The translations under genes and the position numbers were made by a program. The notes beneath the pieces are model-generated. The model was not told the origin of the DNA. It was given only the letters and a program-made list of their open reading frames with translations, and made no database searches. This document shows, piece after piece, positions 44,084 to 57,010 of a stretch of 64,000 nucleotides of DNA. This stretch comes from Membranipora membranacea. Lineage: Eukaryota > Bryozoa > Gymnolaemata > Cheilostomatida > Membraniporidae. The stretch is taken from positions 2,232,001-2,296,000 of the forward strand of contig OU612075.1 of NCBI GenBank assembly GCA_914767715.1. Reading direction: 5' to 3'. Each line of letters begins with the position of its first letter. Position 1 is the first letter of the stretch.

Positions 44084-45024
44084 TTAATAAAGTCCATCTG
44101 AAAAAGAAACAGAATGAAATAACTCAGGTTCTCTTGCCATAATGTTAATTTCATTTGTTGGCGGCTTCTTATTTGTGTAAATAACTAGGCAGAGAACATT
44201 CAAATAAAAGCTGCAGTTACTAAATGCAAATGAGATGCAAGCTCTGGATAATTGTCATAAGAAGTTGTAATACTCCAGGCAGATATACTTACAGCTCTTG
44301 CAGTTATATCCGTATCCAGTGGCACGGCGTCCATATCCGTATCCGGTAGCGCGACGTCCATATCCGTATCCGCGGTTGTATCCACCATAGGTTCTGGTGA
44401 CCTCGTAGGAGTGGCTGGCAGACTTGTCTTGACCGTACTTGTTGGTGTACTCAACGCTGTAGCTTCCGCTGGCAACGACCTTCTTGGCTTGGTAAGCTAC
44501 ACGACGTCCGTATCCGTATCCGCGGTTGTAGAGTCCGTATCCCTTGCTGTATCCGTTGTATCCACGGTTGTAGAGTCCGTATCCCTTGTTGTATCCGTTG
44601 TTGTATCCGTATCCACGGTTGTAAACTCCGTAGGCGGACTTGGCAACCTCGTAGGAGGCGCTGCTAGAGCTGCTGTCGTAACTGCAACACAAACCCAATG
44701 TAGTCTCTTACTGAAATTAGTTGTCCTCCGACAAATTAAGACAATGGTGATAGGTTCATCAGTAAATGAATAGCTTTCAGAATCATAAGAATGAATGCAT
44801 TACCTAAAGAGTAATTACAGGTCATGCAAGCACTGCTAAACCTCTAAGCATCCAATTCTTTCCTTCACAATTTTAATTTTGCCCTGTTGTCAGTGAATAA
44901 TTTTAAATGAATGAATAATTCAGAATGATGTAAAATTGTATAGGGTTGGATTATGAGGAATGTAAACTTACCCGGCAGCGGCGGCGATGGCAATGATGGC
45001 GACCAGAGCGATGACACACTTCAT
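44084..45024 (-). CDS. GY6: Gly/Tyr-rich secreted protein
   Basis: Open 151-residue protein from exons 44972-45024, 44293-44681 and 44084-44097. Exon 1 encodes MKCVIALVAIIAIAAAAG; donor GTAAGT. Exon 2 has two GYNKGYGLYNR-type blocks, the Lys/Val core and tandem GYGYGRRATG units; exon 3 gives YGLY and stop. Near the end NRKS is changed to NCKS, leaving a single Cys in the mature protein. Compared with GY2, about 180 bp directly upstream of the ATG are deleted, removing the acceptor of the 5' leader intron while the TATA box and leader exon remain (45117-45199). The retained intron would place a three-codon upstream frame (ATG TGT TAG) in the leader, which may lower translation. Confidence 0.8.
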
Positions 45025-45199
45025 AAGTTTTATCGATCAACACTTTATTTTCTAACACATGTATCTTTTTCAACACAATATTTTACAGGTTGTAGTTGTG
45101 TTCTAGGTCTACTTACTCGGTTTGAGGTGATCAGTTGATCTGTTTCTCAGCAAATTAAAGTCCGGAATGACTTTCTCTGGCTCTCCTTATCCTTTTATA
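45025..45199 (-). promoter_or_regulatory. GY6 promoter and leader, 5' intron acceptor deleted
   Basis: TATAAAA at 45199-45193 on the minus strand, a leader matching that of GY2, and donor GTAAGT at 45116-45111. The acceptor that GY2 has ahead of its ATG is missing; only cryptic AGs such as GTTAG near 45054 remain. Confidence 0.65.
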
Positions 45200-46324
45200 C
45201 TGCAGCAGCTGCCTCTATCAACATGTTCACTACCCTGACAACACCTTGTTCGCGTTAAAACTGCTAATGGAAAAAAAACCATTGATATTAATTCGGGTAT
45301 CACTGGTATTATTTGGTTTATTATCATAGCTGCTACTTGACAAAATACCTATAGGCCAGCAGCAGCACCTCAATATTGTTTCATTGTGTGTAAGGATGAT
45401 GAACAGAGAAAATTAATAGCAAATAATCAAATGACATTTATTATTGTTTGGATTTTTGAAGTGGTACTATTCCATAAGTGGGGCAATAAATAATGTTTTG
45501 CTAAAATTATTTCTGATGCAGATTCTACAATATTTCTGCAGAACTAACTTGCAAAAGTTACTTGGCAACATTTAACCAATCAAAATGGATAATTTTGATG
45601 ATTAGCCAATGACAGTGCAGAGCATTTTTGTTTATAAAAGATGGCCGCCAACTATGAGGCTTGCTGCATCAATTCCCACAACACAGAGCATAGGCCTATG
45701 ATAAAATCCACTGATTAAATTGTCACAACAGCAACTGGACAATGCTCTGAGCAAAGCCGAGGATTGGGTTTTGCTAGACAAACAGCCTGAGCAGCAGGAA
45801 GCTACTGAATTACTCTGGATCAGAGAGATAAGCTACCATCATAATGCATATGATCGATGAACTAAACCTTAGTTCATTGATATGATCATGGGATATATAT
45901 TGTGATAGAATGGAGAATGATGACAATAGAAACAAACATTCTTTCTATGCTCACAAAATCTGCTATCTGAGATTTGCATAACAAAACTAGTAGCTGCACA
46001 GAAAGCCCACACCAGGAAAAATGTGAGTGTTAAGATGAATGATTGTGATAGTTTAGTTCACTTTCAGGTTTCAATGTTTTTGTTTACTACAAGTACATTT
46101 TTTTGTTTATTTCATGAACATACTAGTGTCTCTTCTAGTACTAGTAGCCTATCCTCATCCCAGGTGTTTCAATGTGATGGTAGGTTATCAATATTATTAG
46201 AAAATCAATAATTTAAAAGGATTGGGTTTACGTAAAAAAAATAGGTCTATGTTATTGTTGACCTTACTTTCAGCAAGGAGTAACTTCGCTATTACAGCTT
46301 ACTCCAGTCCAAATCACAGGCCTA

Positions 46325-46432
46325 CTGTAGTTGGTGCAAGTCCAGTGGTCTTGTGCCCCAGTGGTCAAGGCCTAAGAGAGAAAAGGCCTCGACCACTGGG
46401 GCACTTGACCACTGGACTTGCACCAACTACAG
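46325..46432. repeat. Long hairpin, 49-bp arms
   Basis: Arms 46325-46373 and 46384-46432 match as inverted copies at 46 of 49 positions around a 10-base loop; both outer ends read CTGTAGTTGGTGCAAG. It may be a small foldback transposon nested in the larger element or a small-RNA precursor. Confidence 0.85.
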
Positions 46433-47539
46433 AAGGACTGTGGTCCAAATCACTACATTTAAAGCATGCCAGTTACTCATCAGCCTTTTAATGCTAGTGG
46501 GACTGGATTGCTGTTACTACTAGCAAGGCGTAACACTGCTGTTAGCATTATTAGTAGTGTTAATGTGTTGTGATAGCAGTGTTATCAAACTATCATTTAT
46601 GTATTTAGAATGAAGATACATTTAGTAGTGATGATGACAACGGAAACAAGGCGACAGCTTGGTTACTCTTTACTGTTCAGTGTTTATGAAATACAGATGC
46701 TCGATTCGATTTTTTTCAGCTGGCTTGTACCAAGCGGCTCAAGCTAATGAAATAGAGAGCTTACTATTATATATTAGAAAACTCTGATGATGTGGCAAGA
46801 GAAGCACGCTACTATCAAATACTATTCCAGGAAGACTTATGAAAGGTGAAGGATAGTTCAAAACCTTGAAAACTCTAGAGGAGCAAACAGTTTGCTTGAG
46901 GAGATGTTCACCATTTCACACACTCCTAAGGCAGGTGACATCCAAGCCTTACTTCATTTAGACTCTCACCTCAGCTTGCCAAAAGTTAGTGCTAACTAAC
47001 ATTAAGTCACCCATAAACTAGCTAAACTAAGCCAATTATTTACTCCTCTAGGGTAACTATAGGTTATTTCTGTAGTGTTATATCTATTTCAGCATCTATG
47101 TTTTATTTAAAGAAGAGTCTGCTTGTAAAATATGTGTTTATATATGTACTTGCTTGTAATACGAATAACATATTCCTCCAACAGATTTGTTTTGCAAGCC
47201 TTTTAACTTAGCTGCTAGATGTGATGTGAGATAGAATCATTTTTTGTTCAAAGGTTGTTCTACCTACGGCTGTTAACTTGAGTCGAGCTCCAGTTATGCG
47301 ATTATATTTCCGCTCCTTAATCTTGATTTTCATCATTATTTCAGTGATACAGCGAAGGAGAAAGAACCACGCAAAAAGGCTTAAAATAACTATTCCCATC
47401 ATAGATCATTGCCAAAGTCCAAGACTAAGAAGCACCAAATTTAACAAGATGACCAAGTACAAAAATACTCTGCATGCATTTGTGTCAAAGCATGTTTTCA
47501 CACGAATTTTATATTCTGGATGTCCTTTGTTGCATGCCC

Positions 47540-48030
47540 ACACGTTGACATAGGTCACATTGCAGGTATGTGTTTTACTGCTGTATATATTCATTTGATA
47601 CAGGCTTGTACCAATATCTACTTTCCAATTAGTCAATGAAGAGGATTTGTACCTTGAATGTATTTATCAATACTGGTTTTCACAGCAGGAAATACTCCTT
47701 TTTTTTGCTTTCCTTCTTGTTTACACAGGTCATATTATTGTTGGTATTCACTTATTGTATTTTTATGTAACAATTTTATATATGTTTGTACATATATCTC
47801 ACCTTCCAATTAGTCATTGACTGGATTTTTACCTTGATAAAGAATGTATTATATCAATACAGGTTTTCGATGCATTTGATAAGCACATTAGTTCGTCTTT
47901 CTTTGCTTTCCTTCACGTTGACACTGGTCACATTGTTGATATATCTTTGTTTATACTGGTGTGTACTTGTATTGCACCTCTCAATAAGTCAATAAAGAGG
48001 ATCTGTTTGTGCCTTGGTAGATAATACACA
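47540..48030. repeat. Three degenerate ~180-bp tandem repeats
   Basis: The blocks CACGTTGACA...GGTCACATTG, CCAATTAGTCA and AGAGGATTTGTACCTTG recur three times in order. They lie within the 4.2-kb element and show no coding frame. Confidence 0.55.
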
Positions 48031-48270
48031 TACAGAATGCTCATTAAAAAATGAAATTTTGCAACTTCTTTGTCTTTTCTTAGCCTCTGTAGAAAGAATA
48101 TGCACTCTGAGAGTTATGAACTTTACATAATTGGATTCGCAGCGAAATTCGGATCTAGTTTCTCTCAATTCTAGGTAACCCCAGAGAGATAATTATTATT
48201 AAATGCAATTTTTTTATCACTCATTGGCAAGAAGTTTCTGGACTCTACCTGGTTTTCTCATCTTAACAGT

Positions 48271-48727
48271 TTTTCACATCTTAACTGGATCCACCCTGTC
48301 CCCATATATTCCCAATTCATAATTAGACTGCTACCAGTTATTTTATAATAGGGTCTTCTTATAAAAAGATAATGAAAATCACATATGAAGTTTATTTATC
48401 GCTGTTATTCTGGAAAGGTTGCGCAAAACCTATTTTTATGCCACAACTGTGTTTGAGGGGTGTCTACAATCTGTCTGTAAAACGTCAATAGATGGATTTA
48501 GCAGTATGATATTTTCTCAAAAACCACTCAAGATATGCATGATATTGATAAAAAAATTTCAATGACGCCAATTCATTCTATGATCTTTGCCGAAAGAAGT
48601 TAAATGGTAAAAAACGCTCTATATACCCCCTTTTCCCCGTTTCTTACTTGGATCCGCACCCTTTTGCCCAATTTGTAAAATAGTACATATGCGCCATCAG
48701 AACGGCCATAAAAAACCACCCCAGACA
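48271..48727. repeat. 457-bp direct repeat, left copy
   Basis: Aligns over its length with 49009-49466 (offset about 738) with many substitutions. The most conserved part is ATGCATGATATTGATAAAAA. The two copies bracket the CXC-like remnant and the right TIR follows soon after. Confidence 0.75.
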
Positions 48728-48906
48728 AAAGCGGTGGATGCTCATGTTTGAAGGCCGGTTTGCATTGTACGCAATTGTGTGGATGCCTTCAATGCGACAA
48801 TGGCAGGGACGACACTCCGCAAGATGAGTATGACCAAATTACCGATGATGAAGACCTTGACCTTAAAACTAGTATGAATTTGCATCCTTTCTTTGTTTTG
48901 TTTTAG
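48712..48906 (+). pseudogene. CXC-type cysteine motif remnant in transposable element
   Basis: A 64-codon open stretch ending at TAG (48904-48906). Its core reads GGCSCLKAGLHCTQLCGC followed by LQCDN (48733-48801), the spacing of CXC/tesmin-like cysteine clusters (C-x-C-x6-C-x3-C-x-C-x2-C). An acidic tail follows. Such clusters end many uncharacterised invertebrate repeat-encoded proteins. No start codon and a stop directly upstream: it is a final exon or relic, not a gene by itself. Confidence 0.5.
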
Positions 48907-49008
48907 CAGTGATACTTATGTGCTATTTAAAATAGCTATTAAATTCAAAATACATAATCAGATTACACGCTTTACCAGAATAAAACTTTGTAATAAACGT
49001 TTGCCTGT

Positions 49009-49466
49009 TTTTCACATCCCAACTGGATCCACCCCTTTCTCATATATTCTCAATTTATTATTACACTGCTACCAGATACTTTATGATGGGGTCTTTTTAC
49101 AAAAAATCATGAAAAATGACATGAGAAGTACATTTATCACTGTTATTCTTGCACGCTTGCACAAAACCTATTATTATGCCGCAACTGTGTTCGAGGGGTG
49201 ACTACAATTTGTCTGTAAAATGTCAACCATTGGGTTTAGCTGTATGATATTTTCCCAAAAACTACTCAAGATATGCATGATATTGATAAAAAAATTTCAA
49301 TGACACTGCTTTATTCTATGATCTTTGACAAGAGAAGTTAAATTGCAAAAAATGCCCTTTTAACCCCCTTTTCCGTGTTTCTTACTTGGATTCGCTCCTT
49401 TTTGCCCCATTTGTGAAATGGTACATATGCGTCATCAGAACTGCCATAAAAAACTACACCAGATAC
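49009..49466. repeat. 457-bp direct repeat, right copy
   Basis: Partner of 48271-48727. Divergence between the copies is clearly greater than between units 1 and 2, so the repeat predates the insertion into this locus. Confidence 0.75.
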
Positions 49467-49548
49467 AGTCCTCAATTTTCCCTGTTCAAGACACTTACGC
49501 AAATGTAATTTTTAGAGCCTTTTATGTATAGCCGCTGCTGGCCTACTA

Positions 49549-52269
49549 GTTATCCCACCAGTATAATAATCGTGCATCCTGTAATCTGCAAGATTATTAT
49601 GTATTGGTGAGATGGTTGTATATCCTCTTGAATCATATCATGCTGTGATTCACTGGAGGGGATCATAATAAAACACTCCAGTTCAAGTTTAGCAGAAAAT
49701 GATGGGGGTACTTTGCTAGTCAATCTCAAAAGCCAGGGGCCTTACACTATAAGTCAGGTAAGATTTAGCCTTTCAACACACCCAACATACTTGCCAAGTG
49801 ATTCAAATTCAAAAGTGGTAGATTTAAATTTACAGCGATACTGCACTGCATTGCGGTGCTTCGAGAGTGCGAAGCGCCCGGGTTGTCCACCTGGGGGTTT
49901 AGGGGCGGTTCAAACCCCCAACAGGGTGCGGGGCATAGCCTCGTCTGATGATACTCTGAGAGCGTTTCTAGCCACTAGAAATGGTTAAAAGGCTAAAACA
50001 TATATTTGACCCCAAATAATTTCAAACTGATACACTTTAAACACTTACCATCAACACATGGGCCCCTGGGACTTACATGCCCTTACTTTACCAATGTCCA
50101 GAATCAGTCACTCCATTGACTATATTAGTCTGAATTTTAATGAAACAGGTAAATTTTTTAACATTATTGAATAGCACAATTCTTTTTAATTTTATGTGCA
50201 AAGACCTTACCTTAGGTCAGGTGGCTAGATTTACCAATAAGATTTCAAGGTTGCATGTGCTTTGTACACTTTGTGTTTGTCTCTGTTTATCATTGGCTGG
50301 CTTTTTTTACCGCTAAAGTCGATGATCACGCTGTGCTTGTCTCAGTCATATTAATTAGCACCCTTTATCTCTAACTAGCTAGATAACAGTAGGTTGTTCA
50401 AGAAAAATCGACCATCTTTCTAAAGATGTATAGTTTTTTATTAGGGTGCATCAGCTTCATTGAGAACAGACACTTTCAACATTTACATGCTAGTAGTGTG
50501 GAACTTGTTACAAACTTAGCTCATAGGACACAGTCATGTAACATTGGTAAGCAACAGTTTATTGCACGCTTCTCCAATGATATAAAGTACTGCGATTTCT
50601 TGCGTAGCGGGTGGGTAGTAACAGAAATCAACATTAAATTAGATCTGGATCATTATTCCCTAAGAGCATGTTTTTAGGCAGCTGCTTGTTAATGTGCATA
50701 AAAGCCTCTGCAGCTTTTTTACCGCAATTTTTCTGAGCTCTCTTTGTTTTTTAGTCATAGTGATACACTCTAAATGGTGCACTTTGGGGTGTACACTAAC
50801 AACTAGTTAATGGCAGATGCTCAATTCATATAAATATACAACTCACCGAACTACACTATTCTACCTCTGAATCGACAACCATCAAAGTAATTTAATCCTG
50901 ATCGACCTGTCCTGTTACAGTGATATCGAACCTAGAGATAGACAAAAACATGGGTGAAAGACAACGTCATGATAGAAAACATATACAAATATAAACAGAA
51001 CAAGATATTAACTCGCAAGCACAATCACGCAATCATGTTGTTGTTGTTTGTTGTTGTTGTTTGTTGCTGTTTTTGTTGTTATTTTCTGGTGGTTTTCTGG
51101 TGTTTTATAATACTATCTAATACTGAATATGTGGCTAGATATCTGGGTCCTGCTGCCACATATTTCAGCTCCAATTAATATTTTTCGTTGTGCTCAGTTC
51201 TCTCGGTGGATCAAGAGTCCCTGAGCTAAGCTCTTTATTTGCTATTTATACCTCACTCACTCTCCCTAATCATCCATGTGCATTCATTTATGAACTAGGG
51301 CTTCTCATTCATACTGTTTAACATATTTGTGATACTTTGTAATTGTCTTCTCTTGTACACGAGAAGGCAACTAGCAAATGTAATACATAAAATTCCTCAT
51401 ACTCACAATCTCTACTAGGATTCACATTACGCGTAACCACATTCATCTAAACTCGTTCACAACAATAGGCTTAAGCAGTATAAAAAGCACCTTTCATTGT
51501 CCAATGTTGTTGATGTTTCCATTCAATTCTTCACTATCGATTAAGCAAGCACCTGAATGATAGAAGCTTATCAAATGTCCTTTTAAGAGAAGGCGCATAA
51601 ACTTGCAAGCAGCGCAGTTTCGTTTTCTATTCATTAACAAATCGCTTTTACTTAGGTTAGTTGTGGAGAGCTTTTTTGGCAACCAATTTTCAGATAGTAC
51701 TAATCCAGTCAGGGATATTTTTTAACTTTAAAGCCAGTGAATGACAGTTACTCAAGTTACCTTGAATCCATCTGACACTCTTTAACTGTTGGGAAAAGAA
51801 GTGAGAGGAAGGAAAGTTCTGAAGGTCATTGAAAGTTTCAATTCTCCGTAAGTCTCCTGAGTATCAAACGTGTTCAGAGGGATGGTTAAGGGCACCTCAA
51901 ACTGCTTAGTTTAGGCAGTTGTGGTACTACACTATCCCTTTGTGCTGATATTAGAGGGGCATTAAATTCCACCCCTAGTGAATAAGATTGATATGAGTAG
52001 ACCCTAGATCAAGGATGATCCAATTTGCCTGCATTTAGGTTTTGAGCCGCCGCCGGCTCACCATCAGAATGGGAATGACCAAACTGCAAGCTAATTGTAT
52101 CATACTCGACCTAAGAAGACCCTGTAAAATGCAAGGTTTTTTTCAAATGTCAATGTCTAATAATCTTAATTGATTTAATTGTGAAGCATTACTCTCAGGT
52201 GTTTTTTTGAGTTGATTGTTCTATACCAAATAAAGCAAATAAAGCCTTGTTTTATAGTCAGAGACAGGG
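49549..52269. other. Intergenic region upstream of TRIM-B2
   Basis: Colinear with 15168-18364 of unit 1 but without the solo-LTR-like element. The (GTT)n tract recurs at about 51036-51090. No gene supported. Confidence 0.5.
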
Positions 52270-55200
52270 ATGGCGTACACCGCTCAGGCTAACAGGGGAG
52301 ATGTCATATCATGTGGAACTTGTCTTGAGGTGGAAGGTTTTGTCTTATTGAATCCGAAGCGTCTACCGTGTCAGCATATAGTCTGTGTTAGATGTCTAGA
52401 GGCGCAGAAGGAAGATGGAAAGATTATCAAGTGCTCCATATGCAAGTAAGTTCAAGTGATGGCCTTTGCAATAACGCAATGTTTATATCAAGGTTCACTT
52501 TTGCAGGCTTATATGCCTGTATTCACACTCCCTGCTGAATTTAGAAGCCAAGAGGAGGTTTGCTTTTAGTTCCCCCACTTTATGACCTTTATTCCTGACG
52601 ACCCATAATTTTGGGGGTCGCATACTATGATCCTGTTACTCAAGGCCAGCCTTATCTCAGTGGCCGCAAAATTGTCTTAGAACCGAAGATATAAGGTAAC
52701 ACAAGACTGATAAAACATGTCTGTGTTGTCATACTACAGATACTCCATACTGAAACAATTCAGCTGACTCCCATTGTATCTGTCTGAGAACTTAGACTAA
52801 CCTAGCCAATGTGTTGGCTCAGATTAGCCGATACATTGACTAGGTTGGCTAGGTTTACATTACCCCCGTTCAATTTGTTTGCTCTGTTACATACTGGTCA
52901 GGAGCATCCCTCCACATAAAAGCGAAGAGTTACCAAATTTGGACCAAATTTATAGGATCATTTCCACTAAATCTTTTATTACTGTACTTTATAAGAAAAC
53001 AGTATGAGATGACTATAGATGAGCTGCCGTCTGCTCAAGCGCAATGTGATTATTTCTGTGATCCTTGTATGAAGAAAGGAGTGCAGATTAAGACAGCTAA
53101 AGTATTCTGTACTGCATGTAAGAGGAAGTACTGCGCTGTGCATGAGGAGGTTTGTAATGGAGATAACCGCTGGTTCAAGAATAAAGGAATTTTGTCATGA
53201 GTGTGATTTAGACAGGCCTTACTACAGTTTGCTCAAGTAAAATGGTCAAGTATTCTAGTGGTTTGTTGGGGTCAAGGTCTCCAAGGTGCCGTGTTTGGTC
53301 CACTTCAAAGTAATAAATCTAAATTTGGATTAAGCTGATATATCCAACAGCCTATGTTCAAAGAATGTTGAGTTGTCATCTCATTTTTAGCGAGAAGACA
53401 ATTCTTTACCAACAATGGGAACAGAGCTTCATCATTGGTTTATGAAATGACAAAAAACTATAACTGTACCCATCAGTGGGCTATAAGATAAGGAATTAGA
53501 GTGTGCCACCATTAAAAATTGGTGTTTTTTATCACATAGTCCACTCCTAGGTATGGAAACTCCATCAGATACCTTAACTGTGACATCGCCTCCGAACCTA
53601 GCCTGTCTTGACAAGTTCTGTTGGGTGGGTGTTCTCCCCCCTTTTTCAACAAAGCTTGTCAAGACAGGCTATTCCAAACTAATCTCAGTTGTATTTTAAT
53701 AACCTCATTTTAGGCACACAATGACCTAAATGAAGGTCATAAGATGATATCGATTGAGGCTTACAAAGAGTCATTTTTGTCTGAAGAGCTGCGTTACTGT
53801 AAGAATCACAAATCAGAGCCGATTACCATTGGTTGCAACAGATGTTGGATATTGCTCTGTCCTCTCTGTATATCATTAACTGGTAACTGCAGGACAGGTG
53901 AGCTGGCTTATTTTCCATCTTGTGACATTCAGATTCCTCTATCAGACTGTACAATAAAACTTAGCTTTGCGATGCAGACTTTTGGTGGCTTTACAACCAT
54001 AAATAATGCTTCCTTTGAACCAATGACAACCCCTGTGTCACCAATCACCTTGTAGTGAATAACGAGCTGGCCAGCGAGTTATGGTATTGCATGAGCAATG
54101 AGACAAAGACAGCTTGTTCTTACCAGTCTTCTCTGAGTGTTTTTATATCATTAACAGGTAGACCGCATAATTTGATGGCTTTGAGCGAGTTGGAAAAGGA
54201 GATCACACGGAATGTGCAGGCACCTAAAAAGGTAGAGGACATGTTTGAGGAGTTTTCTGCCATCGTCAAGGAGACAGCATTGAGTCTAAGCCAATGGGAC
54301 ATTGATACAGAGCAATCTATCTCTGCTCTTCGCAAAGCTAGAGATGAGCAGGTATTTTACTCTACCACCAACAAACGAAAATACTCAGAGATATGAGTTC
54401 GCCTGACAACAGATGCCATTTTCTGGGCTTTAAATAGTTTATTAATGCGCTTTCTGAATCCTCAGACTACGAGTGTGTTTCATCCTAGAAAGTAAAATGA
54501 ATCCTAGATAAGAGTGCAGCAAGCAATCAGTTTTTGACGGAGGAGTTCGGTGCAATTATCCTAATCATTGATATTCACCATCTTAACCAAGAGTGAAGCA
54601 TGCTACTGCATGACTTTTCCATTGAGAGCTCTTTAGTATGCCTGCCTAGAGCTGTGGAACATGCATAGGGTTGGAACGGGAAGAATTTTGGAAATGAAAT
54701 GTAAACAAGACCATTATTCTGTCTATTGATTGTAGCTAAGGGAGATAACTTCCAGATATGCATCGCTAGAGGATGAACAAAGAAGGTCAAGAGGTCGAGG
54801 TAAAGAACAGCTCTTGGAGTATCAGGAGAAGGCAGTGACGAAACTATCAGAACTACATGAGTATCTAAAAGTTATGAGGCCGCAGAAACCTAAAAAACAT
54901 GTGGTATATTTTCAGCTATTCCAGCTTGAGCTGTTGGCTTTTCTGTTTTCTGATCATGATGTAGAATGGCACGATGCTAAACTGGAAATTAGGATATTAG
55001 AGACTCTGGGCCCCTCATTTTTTCTGATTATATATCTTATGACCTACCCCTTCTCCCCCCCCCCTTAAGTTTCTTAAAGAGTTACCTCTCCCTTATCCGT
55101 GAGTAGACAACAACACATTAATTTAAATGTGTAATTATGTTCCCATATCCTCATTCATCATTTCAAGCCATTCTCATTTTCCACATTCCATTTTAGTCAT

Positions 55201-57010
55201 TTTCAGATAATTTCTATTTGGAGATAGGGTGTGTAGGTATCATCAAACCAGCAGTTGTGTTCCCTGTGCGATCAATGATATTTAATACATGAGATGTTCA
55301 TAGGCTGATCAGGGTCGGGTCATCGTTTTATCATTATTGTGATGAAAGAATAGACATCTCTTACAGTCACCTGCTTTGCAATTTTTGCATTTTTAGGTCG
55401 ATGTTATAAATGCAAGAGGGTCATATCTGAAACAAATGGATTCATTCAAAAAGATTGTTTTCCCTGGCATAACAATCAAGGGACTGCAAAAGTTTGTCAT
55501 AACAGGTACGATTCGATAAATTGTAATCATTTAAGACAAACTCCAAGATACTGCTCAACTCAACTCAACGCGCTTTCCCAACAATACTGCGTGTTTTTTA
55601 TTGATTGTTCCACATTTGTGCTCGCTGCCTCAAGAAAATAACACAGCAGGTTATCCGGCTAGAACTGTTCATGAGGGGAATTTTCCATTTTTCTATTATA
55701 AATACCACACAATATCCGATTTACTCCTTTTTGTGTTATTTTCCTTTATGATAATGAACAATTTATTTGTGCAGAGACAAAGTTCAGAGATATTGAGATG
55801 AAGATTGAAGTTGCTGACGACTTCATTAATGCACCAAAAGGCGGATCAGCAGAAAAAAAGCCAACATTACCTCCAACTTCTCTTCAATTTGTGAAAAAGG
55901 TTGCTGTAAAAAACCCAGCTAGAGTTTGTCATTGCCAAGGTTTCACATACGTGGGAAAGCGGAACAATGAAGTTGACAGAATCGATCAACATGGAAATGT
56001 AACGGCAGCATACATTAAACCTCCAGGATTCCCAGAATGTGTAACCGCTCATGAAGCCAGACTGTATATACTTGTGATGGGGAAATCTTACTCAGTCCAT
56101 GTATACGGTCTGAACGGTACCCAGCTGCTCACCTGGAAACACGGAGACAGAGACTCTAGCGTCAGTCTGGGTCTGGCTCTCACCATCGCGAACAATCAGC
56201 TTGTTATTGCTGACAGAACCTGGAGGAGTTTCCTTGTCTACAGTCTGACTGGAGCACTGATGCGGAGTGTCACATGTGACCTCATCGGTGAGACAAAGGT
56301 ATTTATGTGCTCTGCAGAGGGTAATTCGATCTTAGTAACTAATAACAGTACCAAACCCCATCTATACAAATTTAATCTGACATCGGGAGCTGTAGAGTGG
56401 CGGTCAAATGAAACTGCAGAACCGTCAACGATTACGAGATTAAAAGGAGAGTCTGCACTTGTTTGTGAAATCACCCACAGAAATCAGACAAAGCTCTTTG
56501 TTATGGACACCACTGCAGGTGAGCTAAGATTTTGATTAATGTAAATCGGCCTCAACTACCATTAAGTAATCCTACAGTCTGCCATTGATCTCGTCATGAT
56601 ATGGTCCCGGATATGGTTGCAGAAATCAAGGCTGTTTAGGGTTCATCACTTTAACTTAACTTGTAAAAGACCTGCCATAACAGTCTTAATCTCTCTACAA
56701 ATGTACGGAGGAGTATCTGGCCCTAAAGTAATCTAAGGGGTTAGGGTTACAAACAGTGATGGTCATTTTTCCTTTCCCCAACATTCTATTCATGTTTTAT
56801 TTAAAATAAAAAATCAGCAGTGCTCTCCTTGATAGGCTGTCTGTTTGAATGATCCTTCTAATATTTTAAGGAAAAGTCCTGAGAGAACTGGTCGATCCAG
56901 AGAATCAACCCTATGGCGGTGTTTATGACATTTGTCTTCATGGGGACACAGTTATCATACCGAGAGAAAGAGAGAATGATGTTCTATGCTACAAGCTGAA
57001 ATATGACTAG
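52270..57010 (+). CDS. TRIM-B2: RING/B-box/coiled-coil/beta-propeller protein
   Basis: Intact TRIM gene, 622 residues from eight exons: 52270-52445, 52996-53149, 53714-53897, 54158-54351, 54736-54903, 55397-55505, 55775-56518 and 56871-57010; every junction keeps phase and GT-AG. RING: C15, C18, C34, H36, C39, C42, C55, C58. Exon 2 carries the B-box-1-like pattern CDPC...CTAC...YCAVH, exon 3 the second module (RYCKNH, CNRC, CPLC). Exons 4-6 form the charged coiled coil, in which EEFSAIVKETALSLSQWDI is shared with TRIM-A. Exons 7-8 form the propeller region, with strands such as ARVCHCQGFTYVG and LYILVMG. TRIM RING proteins act as cytoplasmic E3 ligases, with the propeller as substrate- or RNA-binding part; the target here is unknown. 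It lies divergent from GY6 and upstream of GY7. Confidence 0.87.

Larger units (their letters stand above)
45352..49545. mobile_element. 4.2-kb TIR element, CTA target duplication, unit 2 only
   Basis: 4194 bp bounded by TAGGCCAGCAGCAGC and, inverted, TAGGCCAGCAGCGGC. Flanked by CTA on both sides (45349-45351, 49546-49548). Unit 1 has the continuous site at 15160-15175. Three-base duplications occur in PIF/Harbinger and CACTA-type DNA transposons, but no transposase is recognisable. Contents in order: a 47-codon open remnant (45720-45860), a 49-bp-arm hairpin (46325-46432), three degenerate ~180-bp repeats (about 47540-48030), a 457-bp direct repeat (48271-48727 and 49009-49466) and a CXC-like coding remnant (48712-48906). 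Probably a decayed or non-autonomous element that has picked up other repeats. Confidence 0.75.
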
